DNA from: Alteromonadaceae bacterium
GTDB taxonomy: Bacteria; Pseudomonadota; Gammaproteobacteria; Enterobacterales; Alteromonadaceae
NCBI GenBank assembly: GCA_013373625.1
Contig: JABXHM010000014.1
Span: forward strand, 1-64,000
DNA: 64,000 bases
Direction of reading: 5' to 3'
Shown here: positions 18,172 to 27,051 of the stretch, in pieces
How the letters are laid out: the number at the start of each line of letters is the position of its first letter
How positions within the stretch are numbered: the stretch's first letter is position 1
Program-made: the position numbers and the translations under genes
The notes under the pieces: generated by a model
The model's input: the letters and a program-made list of their open reading frames with translations, nothing else
Told to the model about the DNA's origin: nothing
Databases searched by the model: none

Positions 18172-19230
18172 ATGAAATTCAGGCGTCGTGCAGAAAGCGA
18201 AAACAATACGGCATTGCTCGATATTATGGCCTGTGGGCTGGGAGCCGTGCTGCTTATTCTGATACTGATTAAGTTTAAAGCATTTACAGCCGACCCCAGT
18301 GAGGAAACCAAAAAACTAGAAGCTGAACTAGCGGCGGCAGCAGATCTGCAGACCCAATTGCGTAAATCCATTGACGAAATCAATGATCTCATTGCCCTGG
18401 AATCGTCGAAACAGTCGCAGGATCAGGCGGCTCAGGCCGATACCCAAAGCCAGCAGGATAAGTTGATGCAGGATATCTCGACCGAAATCGCGATTGTCGC
18501 TGATCTCGAAAATCAACTTGCAGCAATGGCCAAACTACCCACCCCGGACGCTAATATTGCCCTGTCTGGCAGTGGCGAACAAAACTACATTACCGGTTTA
18601 ATAGTAAAGGGAGCGCAGATTGGTATTCTGATAGACAAATCGGCATCAATGATGGGTGATGACCTGGTGCAAGTGCTAGGTAATCTTTCATTGTCGGATG
18701 GGCAAAAAGTCAGTACCCCCAAATGGCGCCGGACCTTACGCACTGCAAAATGGTTACTGGCGCGCGTGCCGGAGAATTCGCGCGTATCAATGGTTGCGTT
18801 TTCAGAAGATGCGGTTAATTTGGGGAGCAGAAATGCATCCAGCCCTAAAGTGAGCGCTTCAATGGATGCCATAGTTAAAGATCTGGGTAGCGTTGTTCCG
18901 AACGGCGGGACAAATCTACAGGTGGGTATTAAAACACTGTTTGAGACCAATAGCAGCATAACGGATGTGTACCTTGTTACTGATGGCCTGCCCACACTGG
19001 GTGACGGTCAATCAATTTCATGCAAAAATTTCTTTAAGAGCAGTAAATCCATTTCGTCTGAATGTCGCCAGCAACTATTGGTTGAAACGGCCAAGCGCTT
19101 TCCGCGAAACGTGATACTTAACGTTGTACTGCTGCCCATAGAGGGAGATCCGTTTGCGCCCGCCATGTACTGGGAGTGGGCAAATGTAACCCGAGGTACC
19201 TTCTTAGCGCCTGCACCGGAGTGGCCATAA
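18172..19230 (+). CDS. Membrane-anchored von Willebrand A protein 1
   Basis: 352 residues. An N-terminal helix at about 16-40 reads LLDIMACGLGAVLLILIL, with a single Asp at its start followed by a small/hydrophobic face, like the proton-accepting helix of ExbD, TolR and MotB. A long charged coiled coil covers about 45-125. A VWA domain at about 145-350 has a complete MIDAS: DKSAS, the Thr of GGTNLQVG and the Asp of LVTDGLPTLGDG. The ATG at 18172 is chosen because it lies 8 bases after the channel gene; a longer frame from 18127 would overlap it. Its TAA overlaps the ATG of the next gene by one base. Confidence 0.85.
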   Translation: MKFRRRAESENNTALLDIMACGLGAVLLILILIKFKAFTADPSEETKKLEAELAAAADLQTQLRKSIDEINDLIALESSKQSQDQAAQADTQSQQDKLMQDISTEIAIVADLENQLAAMAKLPTPDANIALSGSGEQNYITGLIVKGAQIGILIDKSASMMGDDLVQVLGNLSLSDGQKVSTPKWRRTLRTAKWLLARVPENSRVSMVAFSEDAVNLGSRNASSPKVSASMDAIVKDLGSVVPNGGTNLQVGIKTLFETNSSITDVYLVTDGLPTLGDGQSISCKNFFKSSKSISSECRQQLLVETAKRFPRNVILNVVLLPIEGDPFAPAMYWEWANVTRGTFLAPAPEWP

Positions 19231-20183
19231 TGAGAAAATTACAGCGGCCACCGGTAGAAATTTTTAACCTCGCTTTCCTCGACATTATTACCTGTGCTTT
19301 TGGCGCTGTGGTACTACTTATTTTACTTGCCAAAAACGGGGATGTTGACACAGAACAGGGATCAGCAGACTTGTCAGTACTTATCCAGGAAGTGTTATCA
19401 GCGCAAACCTTTGTTGAGCAGTTAAAAGGAGCATTGTCAGATAAGCAGGAGCAACTGGCCAGTGCTAAAGCCGCCACTGCTGCTACTACCGATGAAACAA
19501 AAAATCTGCAAACATCTATTCCAAGAGCACAAAAAACGATTCGGGAAATGCAGGATAAGGCCAAATCGCTGCGCGCCGAAATTCGCGCGCAGAATGCGAG
19601 ACTGAATGTACCGAGCTCGACCAGTGAACCCGATGAGGATGTAGGTGGAATACCGACCGATGCAGAGTTTGTCATCTTTGTTATAGACTCCTCAGGGTCT
19701 ATGTCGCAGGGCGGCAAGTGGAATAAAGTAATGAACGTGGTGTCGGATATCCTCAATAACCATCCCAAGATGAAAGGTTTTCAGATTATGAATGCGGATG
19801 GTGACTATTTGTACGGCACGCAGGCGGGCCGGTGGTTGAACGACAGCCCCAATATGAGACAGCAAGCGATCGCCAGAATGCGGTCATTTCCTGGCGGCGG
19901 GTCAAACCCGGAACTGGGGATGCTGGAAGCGCTGAAACGTTATAAAAACCAGCCCGGTAAGGTAAGTATGTACGTTTTTGGCGATGATTACTCTACCAGC
20001 GGTCTGGATGCCGTTGTTCGCAATATAACGGCAGCGAATAAAGATTCTGGTGGTGATCCAAAATTTCGTATACACGGCGTCGGATTCTATTTTGCCAATA
20101 ATAATAACGCGCGAGGGTTCGCCACTTTTATGCAAGCCGTTGCTAAGCGAAATCGCGGCGCCTTTATTGGCTTGCATCTTTAA
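19230..20183 (+). CDS. Membrane-anchored von Willebrand A protein 2
   Basis: 317 residues with the same plan as the preceding gene: N-terminal helix at about 12-35 reading LAFLDIITCAFGAVVLLILL with the same Asp and Cys positions, coiled coil at about 45-130, and a VWA domain from about 147. The MIDAS is complete: DSSGS, GGGSNPELG and FGDDYSTSG. The start at 19230 uses the TAATG overlap with the upstream stop; a longer frame from 19176 is in the wrong context. The two VWA genes probably arose by duplication and then diverged, and may form a heterodimer in the channel. It is the last gene of the cluster. Confidence 0.85.
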   Translation: MRKLQRPPVEIFNLAFLDIITCAFGAVVLLILLAKNGDVDTEQGSADLSVLIQEVLSAQTFVEQLKGALSDKQEQLASAKAATAATTDETKNLQTSIPRAQKTIREMQDKAKSLRAEIRAQNARLNVPSSTSEPDEDVGGIPTDAEFVIFVIDSSGSMSQGGKWNKVMNVVSDILNNHPKMKGFQIMNADGDYLYGTQAGRWLNDSPNMRQQAIARMRSFPGGGSNPELGMLEALKRYKNQPGKVSMYVFGDDYSTSGLDAVVRNITAANKDSGGDPKFRIHGVGFYFANNNNARGFATFMQAVAKRNRGAFIGLHL

Positions 20184-20239
20184 TTAAATAAGTGCCCCGG
20201 GCGTTTTTGCTGTAGTTAGGTTATTGGCGCGCAAGTGCC

Positions 20240-20827
20240 TTATATACCGCCCAGGATTAACCTGGCTTGCTGGCGGCATGACGTTAAAATACGCTCGACC
20301 AGTCTTCGGTCTTCTATGTTCCTGGCCACGGCTACCGCCCCCACAATCATCGAAGTGAGTCCCAGTATATCTTGTTCAGTGCAAGACACCTCGTTCTGCG
20401 CGTAGTGCCAAATCACCTTATTCATATTCTGGTAGGTATAAGTATAAGCTGCCTTTGCGCCTGAATCCCGGGATACCACATCCGTCGCTAAAAATGCCAG
20501 TGGACAGGGCCGCTCGCCACTGACATGAGCAACACTTAAGTACTGATCGAGCAAGTGGCTAAGCCATGCTTTGGCAGGAATGTCTTCAGGTTTACGTTCA
20601 GCCAGCGCTGTATTAAAGGCCGAAAAAGTCAGGGCTTCTTTGTACAGCTGAGACTTGCTCTCGAAGTGGGCATAAAAGGCGCCCCGCGTTAAACTGCATG
20701 CCTGCATCACTTCATCAATAGTGACCGAGCTAAAACCTTTTGACGAAAATAACCTGTAGGCCTGACTAAGAATAAGCTGCCTGGTTTGCTGTTTATGTTC
20801 TTTTGAGTACGGCACTGTCGTTACCAT
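20240..20827 (-). CDS. TetR-family repressor
   Basis: 195 residues from the ATG at 20827. The N-terminal helix-turn-helix is clear: QLILSQAYRLFSSKGFSSVT, IDEVMQACSLTRGAFYAHF. The remainder is the helical ligand-binding domain, with a Cys-containing C-terminal part similar to AcrR/NemR-type members. An in-frame ATG at 20851 is possible, but that start would lie inside the palindrome at 20837-20852, so I prefer 20827. Neither has a strong ribosome site. Divergent from a MAPEG protein, which it probably controls. Confidence 0.85.
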   Translation of the reverse strand: MVTTVPYSKEHKQQTRQLILSQAYRLFSSKGFSSVTIDEVMQACSLTRGAFYAHFESKSQLYKEALTFSAFNTALAERKPEDIPAKAWLSHLLDQYLSVAHVSGERPCPLAFLATDVVSRDSGAKAAYTYTYQNMNKVIWHYAQNEVSCTEQDILGLTSMIVGAVAVARNIEDRRLVERILTSCRQQARLILGGI

Positions 20828-20836
20828 TAATTTAAA

Positions 20837-20870
20837 TATGATCTTTATCATAAATAGATTATTGGTAATC
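20837..20870. promoter_or_regulatory. Palindromes between TetR and MAPEG genes (candidate operator)
   Basis: Two inverted repeats are adjacent: TATGAT-CTTT-ATCATA at 20837-20852 and GATTA-TTGG-TAATC at 20857-20870. TetR regulators usually bind such sites in the gap to a divergent target gene. Binding is inferred. Confidence 0.5.
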
Positions 20871-20902
20871 TCAAAGGCGTTATCAAATCAAAAGGGAAAA
20901 TT

Positions 20903-21304
20903 ATGATTTATGCGATGTTTAGTGTAATAGTGCTAACTGTTCTAGTTGGTATGTTGGCAGTAAAAGTAAGGTTTGCCAGTGTTAAAAGTGGCCAGCTAAG
21001 AGCCGGATATTTTAAGTTAATGCAGGGCGAGAGTGTGCCTGAAGCTGTCATCACAACAACGCGCTGTTTTAACAACCAATTTGAGATTCCGATGTTGTTT
21101 TACGTCGTTTGCTCATTGTATATAAGCCTGGATATTCAAAGCTCATTTGCGCTGGCGGTCGCCTGGTTGTTTGCTGTTTTCAGATATGCTCATGCCTGTA
21201 TCCACATTACTTATAATCATGTTGGACACCGAATGCTGACTTTCATGGGGTCGGTATTATGCATGAGCATACTTTGGATCTACTTAGTCATTCTGAGCCT
21301 GTAG
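20903..21304 (+). CDS. MAPEG-family membrane protein
   Basis: 133 residues with about four membrane helices. The MAPEG signature is visible: NQFEIPMLFYV near residue 50, followed by RYAHACIHITYNHVGHR near 97, which match the glutathione-binding and helix-packing positions of the family. MAPEG proteins include microsomal glutathione transferases and peroxidases; bacterial members are mostly uncharacterised. RBS AAGGGA lies before the ATG. It is the likely target of the divergent TetR regulator. Confidence 0.82.
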   Translation: MIYAMFSVIVLTVLVGMLAVKVRFASVKSGQLRAGYFKLMQGESVPEAVITTTRCFNNQFEIPMLFYVVCSLYISLDIQSSFALAVAWLFAVFRYAHACIHITYNHVGHRMLTFMGSVLCMSILWIYLVILSL

Positions 21305-21344
21305 TAAGTCTGTCAGGCATTCGCCGGCGTATTGACCCGCATGG

Positions 21345-24300
21345 TTAGTTTTCATGCTTTATATGGCGGGTCATACTTTTTAACAACGCACGTAACTTAG
21401 CGGGTTTGAGGGGCTTACTGAGATAATTGACACCCTGTTCCTTGCAGCGGGCGACAAGCGCCTCATCATGGGTGGCAGTAACCAAAGACGCGGGAATAAC
21501 AATATCCAGATGTTGACGAATGGTATCTATCAGATCTAACCCGTTCATGTTGGATCCCAGTTGATAGTCCATTAATAAAATTTGGGGCGAAAAAATCTCA
21601 GCCTGGGTAATGGCGTCGTGCCAATTGTCAGCCAGTACCGTGCTTATGCCCCAACGCTCTAACAGAGTTTGCAAGGCATCGAGGTTTTCCTGCTGATCAT
21701 CAACACATAGTACGCGCAAACCGCGGAAGGAAGCGGTGGGCTTGACTGAGACATTACTTTTCTCTATCACAGGCTCAGACATAGGGACACACACCGAAAA
21801 GCAACTTCCCTTACCTACTTTAGACTGTACATTTACTTTGCACTGCATTTGCTGACTTAATCGCCGGACAACCCCGAGGCCCAGGCCAATACCATGCTCA
21901 GCGCTTTCGTTTGTGCGGTAGAAATCGCTGAATATAAGCGCTTGCTGCTCTTCAGAAATACCAATGCCGGTATCGCGTACTTCTATCAGTATTTTGTCTG
22001 CCCGGCGTCTGGCTGAAATAAGCACCTTGCCATGCTCGGTGTATTTCACGGCGTTGGATAACAGGTTTTGTATAATGCGGTACAAGAAGGTTTTATCAAC
22101 AAATACCCAGTAGTCGGGCATGCGAGTGCGTAACTGTAACTCTTTTTCTTTGGCCCGCATGGATAACTCATCGACGATAGGGTCGCAGATTTCATGAATA
22201 CTCACCACTTCAGGGTTGGGTTTCAGCTCGCCCTGATCAAGTCTGGATATATCCAGAAGTGTGGCAATAAGGGCTTCGCTCGATGTGACTGAGTGGTTAA
22301 GTTTAGTCACAATGTTGCTCACCGGCAGTGGTAGCTGCGCTTCCTGCAATGCAGACACATAGAGTTTCGCTGCATTAAGCGGTTGCAGTACGTCGTGACT
22401 GGCCAGCGCCAGAAAACGTGTTTTACTGGCATTCGCATCTTCAGCTTGTTTGCGGGCACGGATCAGCTCTTTTTCAACATCGCGGCGGCGTTCAATCTCC
22501 AGGCGTAATTCGGCGTTAATAGAGTGAACTTCTTCGGTGCGTTTCTTGATGCGCAGTTCAAGATTAACGTTAGACTCTTCCAGTGCCTGCTGAATTTCGA
22601 CATGGCCGGTAATGTCGTTAAAGCTGGTTACAAAGCCACCGCCAGGCAGTGGATTACCCACCATTTCTATCACGCGGCCATCACTGCGCTGTCGTGTAAA
22701 GCGGTGTGGGGTGCCAGAACGTAGGTGCTCGAGACGTTTTTCTATTTCTGCTTCAATATCATTTACCCCGAATTCGCCGCGTTCAGCGTTATAGCGAATG
22801 AGTTTTTCGATAGGGGTGCCCACCGATAAAAAGTCCTCAGGGTAGGAATACAACGTGGCGTACTGCTTGTTCCAGGCAACTAAATTAAGATGCTTATCGA
22901 TAACACTGATGCCCTGATCCATATTCTCCAGCGACGTTAACAGCGCTGTCATATTAAATTGCATGGCCTGTGTAGTGTCATCGAAAAAGTTGATAACTTC
23001 GGTAAAGTCGAGCTTTTTACCCCGCAGCACGCTGTCGATGAGGGCTTTGGCACTGGACGCGCCAATAACACCGCCAAGTGCCCGCTCACAAAAAGCCATA
23101 AAAGCTTCGTCAGGCGCCTCAGAGGTCTCTATCTTGCAGTGATGCAATTGTTGATATTCATTAACCAGTTGCTGACATCGGCCCGAGCCCATAAAGGTGG
23201 AGAGCAAGGTAATTAAGTCGGCGATGGTGACATTCAGGGTTTGGTTTTTACCTGGTGTGTTGCGAACTTCGGCGGGGGCAACAAATGCCTCAGCCTGGAT
23301 GCGGTCGATTAAACGGGCTGGTGCAAACCAGGAGAATATTATATAGGCAACGGAATTAGTGATGAGGCTGAAGATAGCGCCCTGACTAAGTAGTTCACTT
23401 TGCTGGAAATCAGACATCGCATCGTTAACAATTGGCAGCACCAGCCACATGATCCAGGTTATCAGACCAACCATTAACCCGGCATACACACCGTGCGCGT
23501 GACCACGCTTCCAGTAAAGCCCGCCTAACACGGCCGGCAACAATTGAATAACCAGGGAAAATGCGATTAAACCAATAGAGTGTAACGAGCGGCTCCCTGT
23601 CATTTGCTGGTGATACATAAATGCCAGTAACAGAATAACACCTATAATAACCCGTCTGATGAGTCGAATACGCTTGCCATAATCACCATAAGTAGAAGAG
23701 TGCTGTTTAATAGCGAGTAATCGCGGTAATACCACGTCATTGGTTAACATGGTACTCAGTGTCAGAGTGGCAACAATAATCATCGCGGTAGCGGCTGACA
23801 AACCACCCAAAAACACAATCATTTGTAACAGCACCGACTCAGAATGCATCGCCAGCGATAACACGTAGGTGTCTGGTTCAACTGCGTTATCGGCAAACAC
23901 CGCCTGGCCCGCCATAGCGATGACCGGAATAACCGTCGCGGTGACAGCCAGATAAAGCGGAAATAACCAGCGGGCGGTTTTCAAGTGTTTGAGGCTAAGA
24001 TTATCGACTATCGCGACATGAAACTGTCGCGGCAGACAAATGATGGCGGCGGCAGCCATAATGGTTTGGGCGAAAAAGGTGAAGGAGGAAAACTGCGACA
24101 GCGCTTCAGTTGTGTAGAATTTTGCCAGAATAGGCGTGGTCTGCGTGGCATACCACGCTTTATAGCCAACAGCAGCTACCAGCACCAAGGCCAGCAATTT
24201 GATCGTCGATTCAAAGGATATTGCCAGTATCAGGCCACGGCGGTATTCGGTGACGTCCGTTTGCTTGGTACCAAAATAAATTGCGAACAAGGCAATAAAG

Positions 24301-24776
24301 GCAGTGGCTAACACAATAATGAATTGGCTGTTGGGCTGGTGAGTGAGTAGTTTAAATGTCGCACCAATGGCTTTTAGTTGCAGTGCGATATAAGGAATTG
24401 TCGCTAGCAGTGCAATAATTGTGACTAACAAAGCGACAGGCTGACGCTTACCATAGCGCGAAGCAATAAAGTCAGCGATGGTGTTGATATGCTGTTTTTT
24501 GCTGACCAGTGTCAGTTTATAGATAAAACGATACCCAATAATGTAGACCAGCACCGGGCCCAGTAATATTGGTAGGTAAATCCATGTATCCCGCGTTGCC
24601 TGTCCAACCGCGCCAAAAAAGGTCCAGGCCGTGCAGTATATTGCCAACGCCAGGGAATAAATCACCGGGTGCGAAGTTATCCATCTGGCCTTGGGTGAAT
24701 TTTTATCCCCCCAGCTGGCAATGTAAAATAATAAAAATAAATAAAGCAGCGCAAGTGTAACCCAACCGAACGTCAT
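21345..24776 (-). CDS. crbS: CrbS-type hybrid histidine kinase with sodium:solute symporter domain
   Basis: 1143 residues. The first 500 or so are a sodium:solute symporter-like domain of about 13 helices (YCTAWTFFGAVGQ, HINTIADFIASRYGK). A PAS domain at about 610-720 and a coiled coil follow, then HisKA with the phospho-acceptor His in FLALASHDVLQPLNAAKLY. The HATPase domain shows NLLSNAVKYTEHGK, DTGIGI and GIGLGLGVV. A C-terminal receiver domain has VDDQQENLDAL and phospho-acceptor ILLMDYQLG. The ATG at 24776 is chosen because AGGACAAGG lies just before it; a frame to 24830 is possible. Architecture and neighbours match CrbS, which with CrbR senses the acetate-utilising state and activates acs. 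It is divergent from the symporter operon. Confidence 0.88.
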   Translation of the reverse strand: MTFGWVTLALLYLFLLFYIASWGDKNSPKARWITSHPVIYSLALAIYCTAWTFFGAVGQATRDTWIYLPILLGPVLVYIIGYRFIYKLTLVSKKQHINTIADFIASRYGKRQPVALLVTIIALLATIPYIALQLKAIGATFKLLTHQPNSQFIIVLATAFIALFAIYFGTKQTDVTEYRRGLILAISFESTIKLLALVLVAAVGYKAWYATQTTPILAKFYTTEALSQFSSFTFFAQTIMAAAAIICLPRQFHVAIVDNLSLKHLKTARWLFPLYLAVTATVIPVIAMAGQAVFADNAVEPDTYVLSLAMHSESVLLQMIVFLGGLSAATAMIIVATLTLSTMLTNDVVLPRLLAIKQHSSTYGDYGKRIRLIRRVIIGVILLLAFMYHQQMTGSRSLHSIGLIAFSLVIQLLPAVLGGLYWKRGHAHGVYAGLMVGLITWIMWLVLPIVNDAMSDFQQSELLSQGAIFSLITNSVAYIIFSWFAPARLIDRIQAEAFVAPAEVRNTPGKNQTLNVTIADLITLLSTFMGSGRCQQLVNEYQQLHHCKIETSEAPDEAFMAFCERALGGVIGASSAKALIDSVLRGKKLDFTEVINFFDDTTQAMQFNMTALLTSLENMDQGISVIDKHLNLVAWNKQYATLYSYPEDFLSVGTPIEKLIRYNAERGEFGVNDIEAEIEKRLEHLRSGTPHRFTRQRSDGRVIEMVGNPLPGGGFVTSFNDITGHVEIQQALEESNVNLELRIKKRTEEVHSINAELRLEIERRRDVEKELIRARKQAEDANASKTRFLALASHDVLQPLNAAKLYVSALQEAQLPLPVSNIVTKLNHSVTSSEALIATLLDISRLDQGELKPNPEVVSIHEICDPIVDELSMRAKEKELQLRTRMPDYWVFVDKTFLYRIIQNLLSNAVKYTEHGKVLISARRRADKILIEVRDTGIGISEEQQALIFSDFYRTNESAEHGIGLGLGVVRRLSQQMQCKVNVQSKVGKGSCFSVCVPMSEPVIEKSNVSVKPTASFRGLRVLCVDDQQENLDALQTLLERWGISTVLADNWHDAITQAEIFSPQILLMDYQLGSNMNGLDLIDTIRQHLDIVIPASLVTATHDEALVARCKEQGVNYLSKPLKPAKLRALLKSMTRHIKHEN

Positions 24777-24843
24777 GCCTTGTCCTAACAGGTTTTTAAC
24801 AATTCTGGTGACATTATACGCACCCCTCATATATCAGACCTAC

Positions 24844-24860
24844 GACCATGGTCGCATTCC
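24844..24860 (+). promoter_or_regulatory. Candidate CrbR operator between crbS and the symporter operon
   Basis: GACCATGGTCGCATTCC matches the GAC-N4-GTCGCA motif at 3299 and 5070; the core GACCATGGTC is a perfect palindrome. It lies 188 bases before the DUF4212 gene and 68 bases before crbS, so it could control either or both. Confidence 0.55.
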
Positions 24861-25031
24861 TTGTTCGAACCAGCCCGTCTAGAGTATGTTTTAAGCGCCT
24901 AATTATGCGGTTTTTAGGCGATTTTGGCGGTAAGAAACAATTATTAATAACGCTAAAGTCGCTTAGAAAGCTTGTTGTTAGGAAAATGTAAAATAAATAC
25001 ATCGAGTTAACCTGTTTATGAGGACGGAAAG

Positions 25032-25298
25032 ATGGCATTTAGAAATGATGACGACAAAACGGCGTACTGGAAAGAGAACCTCTCTATCCTCGCCAAATTG
25101 TTAGTGGTCTGGTTTGTCGTGTCTTTTGGCGCCGGCATTCTCTTAGTGGACGTGCTGAACGAAATCCAGTTCTTTGGCTTTAAGCTGGGGTTCTGGTTTG
25201 CACAGCAAGGTGCAATATACGTATTCGTTGTGCTCATTTTTGTATATATGGCCAAAATGAATGCGTTAGACAAAAAATATGGCGTAGACGAGGAGTAA
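25032..25298 (+). CDS. DUF4212 small subunit of sodium:solute symporter
   Basis: 88 residues with two membrane helices (about 18-42 and 56-78) and the segment EIQFFGFKLGFWFAQQGAIY typical of DUF4212. These small proteins are encoded directly before VC_2705-type sodium:solute symporters, as here with a 4-base gap, and are regarded as their small subunit. RBS GAGGACGGAAAG lies before the ATG. Confidence 0.9.
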   Translation: MAFRNDDDKTAYWKENLSILAKLLVVWFVVSFGAGILLVDVLNEIQFFGFKLGFWFAQQGAIYVFVVLIFVYMAKMNALDKKYGVDEE

Positions 25299-25302
25299 TC
25301 CA

Positions 25303-27027
25303 ATGGATGTACAACTATTAACTTTTATCATCGTTGGTGCCTCGTTTGCTCTTTATATCGCCATTGCGATTTGGGCCCGCGCGGGATCAACCAACGACTT
25401 TTATGTGGCCGGCGGTGGTGTTCCACCTGTCCTTAACGGTATGGCAACCGCTGCGGACTGGATGTCTGCAGCATCATTTATTTCTATGGCCGGTCTGATT
25501 TCCTTTATGGGCTACGACGGCGCGGTGTACCTGATGGGTTGGACGGGTGGTTACGTACTGCTGGCGTTGTGTCTTGCACCTTACTTACGAAAATTCGGAA
25601 AATTCACTGTACCGGATTTTATAGGTGATCGCTACTACTCACAAACGGCCCGCACCGTGGCTGTATTTTGTGCCATTTTCGTTAGCTTCACCTATGTTGC
25701 CGGGCAGATGCGCGGTGTTGGTGTGGTATTTAGCCGCTTCCTGGAAGTTGATATTGTCACCGGCGTCATTATCGGTATGGCAATCGTATTCTTCTATACC
25801 GTTCTGGGTGGCATGAAAGGGATTACCTACACGCAGGTTGCTCAGTATTGCGTACTGATTTTCGCTTACCTGGTGCCCTGTGTATTTATCTCAGTAATGG
25901 TAACAGGCCATATCCTGCCGCAAACTGCCTTTGGGGCGACACTGGCTGATGGGTCGGGGATGTATATGCTCGAAAAGCTCGATAGTATATCCGTCGCATT
26001 AGGGTTTAACGAATATACCTCTGGCACCAAGAGTACGATAGATGTGTTCTTTATTACCTTCGCACTCATGGTTGGTACAGCTGGTCTGCCACACGTAATT
26101 GTGCGCTTCTTTACCGTACCTAAAGTACGTGACGCGCGTAAGAGTGCCGGTTGGGCGCTGGTATTCATTGCCATTTTGTACACCACAGCTCCGGCACTGG
26201 CGTCGTTTGGTCGGGTGAATATGATTGAAACAATCAATGGTCCTGATTTAACGGGAACACCTTACGCAGAAGCGCCAGCCTGGATTAAAAACTGGGAAAA
26301 AACCGGCCTTATCGAGTTTAAAGATAAGAATGGTGACGGCAACATGTACTATGCTGCGGGTAGCATCAATGATCCACAGAGTGCCAATGAAGTTATGGTC
26401 GACCGTGACATCATGGTACTGGCAAATCCGGAGATCGCGAACTTGCCAGCCTGGGTCATTGCGTTGGTGGCTGCTGGTGGTGTAGCGGCGGCGTTGTCGA
26501 CATCGGCAGGTTTGCTACTGGTCATTTCCACGTCCGTATCCCACGACTTGTTGAAGCGTAACTTTGCGCCCAATATTACCGATAAGGCTGAGCTTGGTTA
26601 TGCCCGACTCGCAGCCGGTGTGGCCATTGTTATCGCCGGCTACTTCGGGATCAATCCGCCCGGGTTTGTGGCGCAGGTGGTCGCCTTCGCGTTCGGTCTC
26701 GCGGCGTCGAGCTTCTTCCCGGCTATTATTATGGGTATCTTTAGCAAGCGTATGAATGATAAAGGTGCAGTTGCCGGGATGATCTCAGGTATCGCATTCA
26801 CTGCGGCATACATCATTTACTTCAAGTTTGTGAACCCTGCGGCTAACGTGCCTGCTAACTGGTGGTTTGGCATTTCACCGGAAGGGATTGGTACTTTGGG
26901 GATGATTGTGAACTTTGCAGTGGCTTATGTGGTGTTCAAAATGACTGATGAAGCACCACAAGACATTCAGGATATGGTTGAGAGCATCCGCTTCCCGAAA
27001 GGTTCTGGCGAAGCCTCAGCGCACTAA
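25303..27027 (+). CDS. Sodium:solute symporter, VC_2705 subfamily (probable acetate uptake)
   Basis: 574 residues with about 13 membrane helices. The SSS family pattern is clear: FYVAGGGVPPVLNGMATAAD near residue 33, AASFISMAGLISFMGYDG, the sodium-site region AALSTSAGLLLVISTSVSHD near 400, and GIFSKRMNDKGAVAGMISG. ActP and close relatives import acetate and similar short-chain acids with sodium. The gene lies in the CrbS locus, which supports acetate or propionate as substrate, but this is inferred. RBS GAGGAG overlaps the end of DUF4212. An intrinsic terminator follows. Confidence 0.9.
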   Translation: MDVQLLTFIIVGASFALYIAIAIWARAGSTNDFYVAGGGVPPVLNGMATAADWMSAASFISMAGLISFMGYDGAVYLMGWTGGYVLLALCLAPYLRKFGKFTVPDFIGDRYYSQTARTVAVFCAIFVSFTYVAGQMRGVGVVFSRFLEVDIVTGVIIGMAIVFFYTVLGGMKGITYTQVAQYCVLIFAYLVPCVFISVMVTGHILPQTAFGATLADGSGMYMLEKLDSISVALGFNEYTSGTKSTIDVFFITFALMVGTAGLPHVIVRFFTVPKVRDARKSAGWALVFIAILYTTAPALASFGRVNMIETINGPDLTGTPYAEAPAWIKNWEKTGLIEFKDKNGDGNMYYAAGSINDPQSANEVMVDRDIMVLANPEIANLPAWVIALVAAGGVAAALSTSAGLLLVISTSVSHDLLKRNFAPNITDKAELGYARLAAGVAIVIAGYFGINPPGFVAQVVAFAFGLAASSFFPAIIMGIFSKRMNDKGAVAGMISGIAFTAAYIIYFKFVNPAANVPANWWFGISPEGIGTLGMIVNFAVAYVVFKMTDEAPQDIQDMVESIRFPKGSGEASAH

Positions 27028-27051
27028 TTCTGACATGACACAATAAAAACT

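Noticed and set aside
11913..20183. Zorya-type defence system reading of the ExbB/VWA cluster
   Set aside because: Zorya needs a MotB/OmpA-type ZorB and the helicase/nuclease partners ZorC/ZorD or ZorE. None is present; the partners here are VWA, PEGA and SUMF1 proteins.
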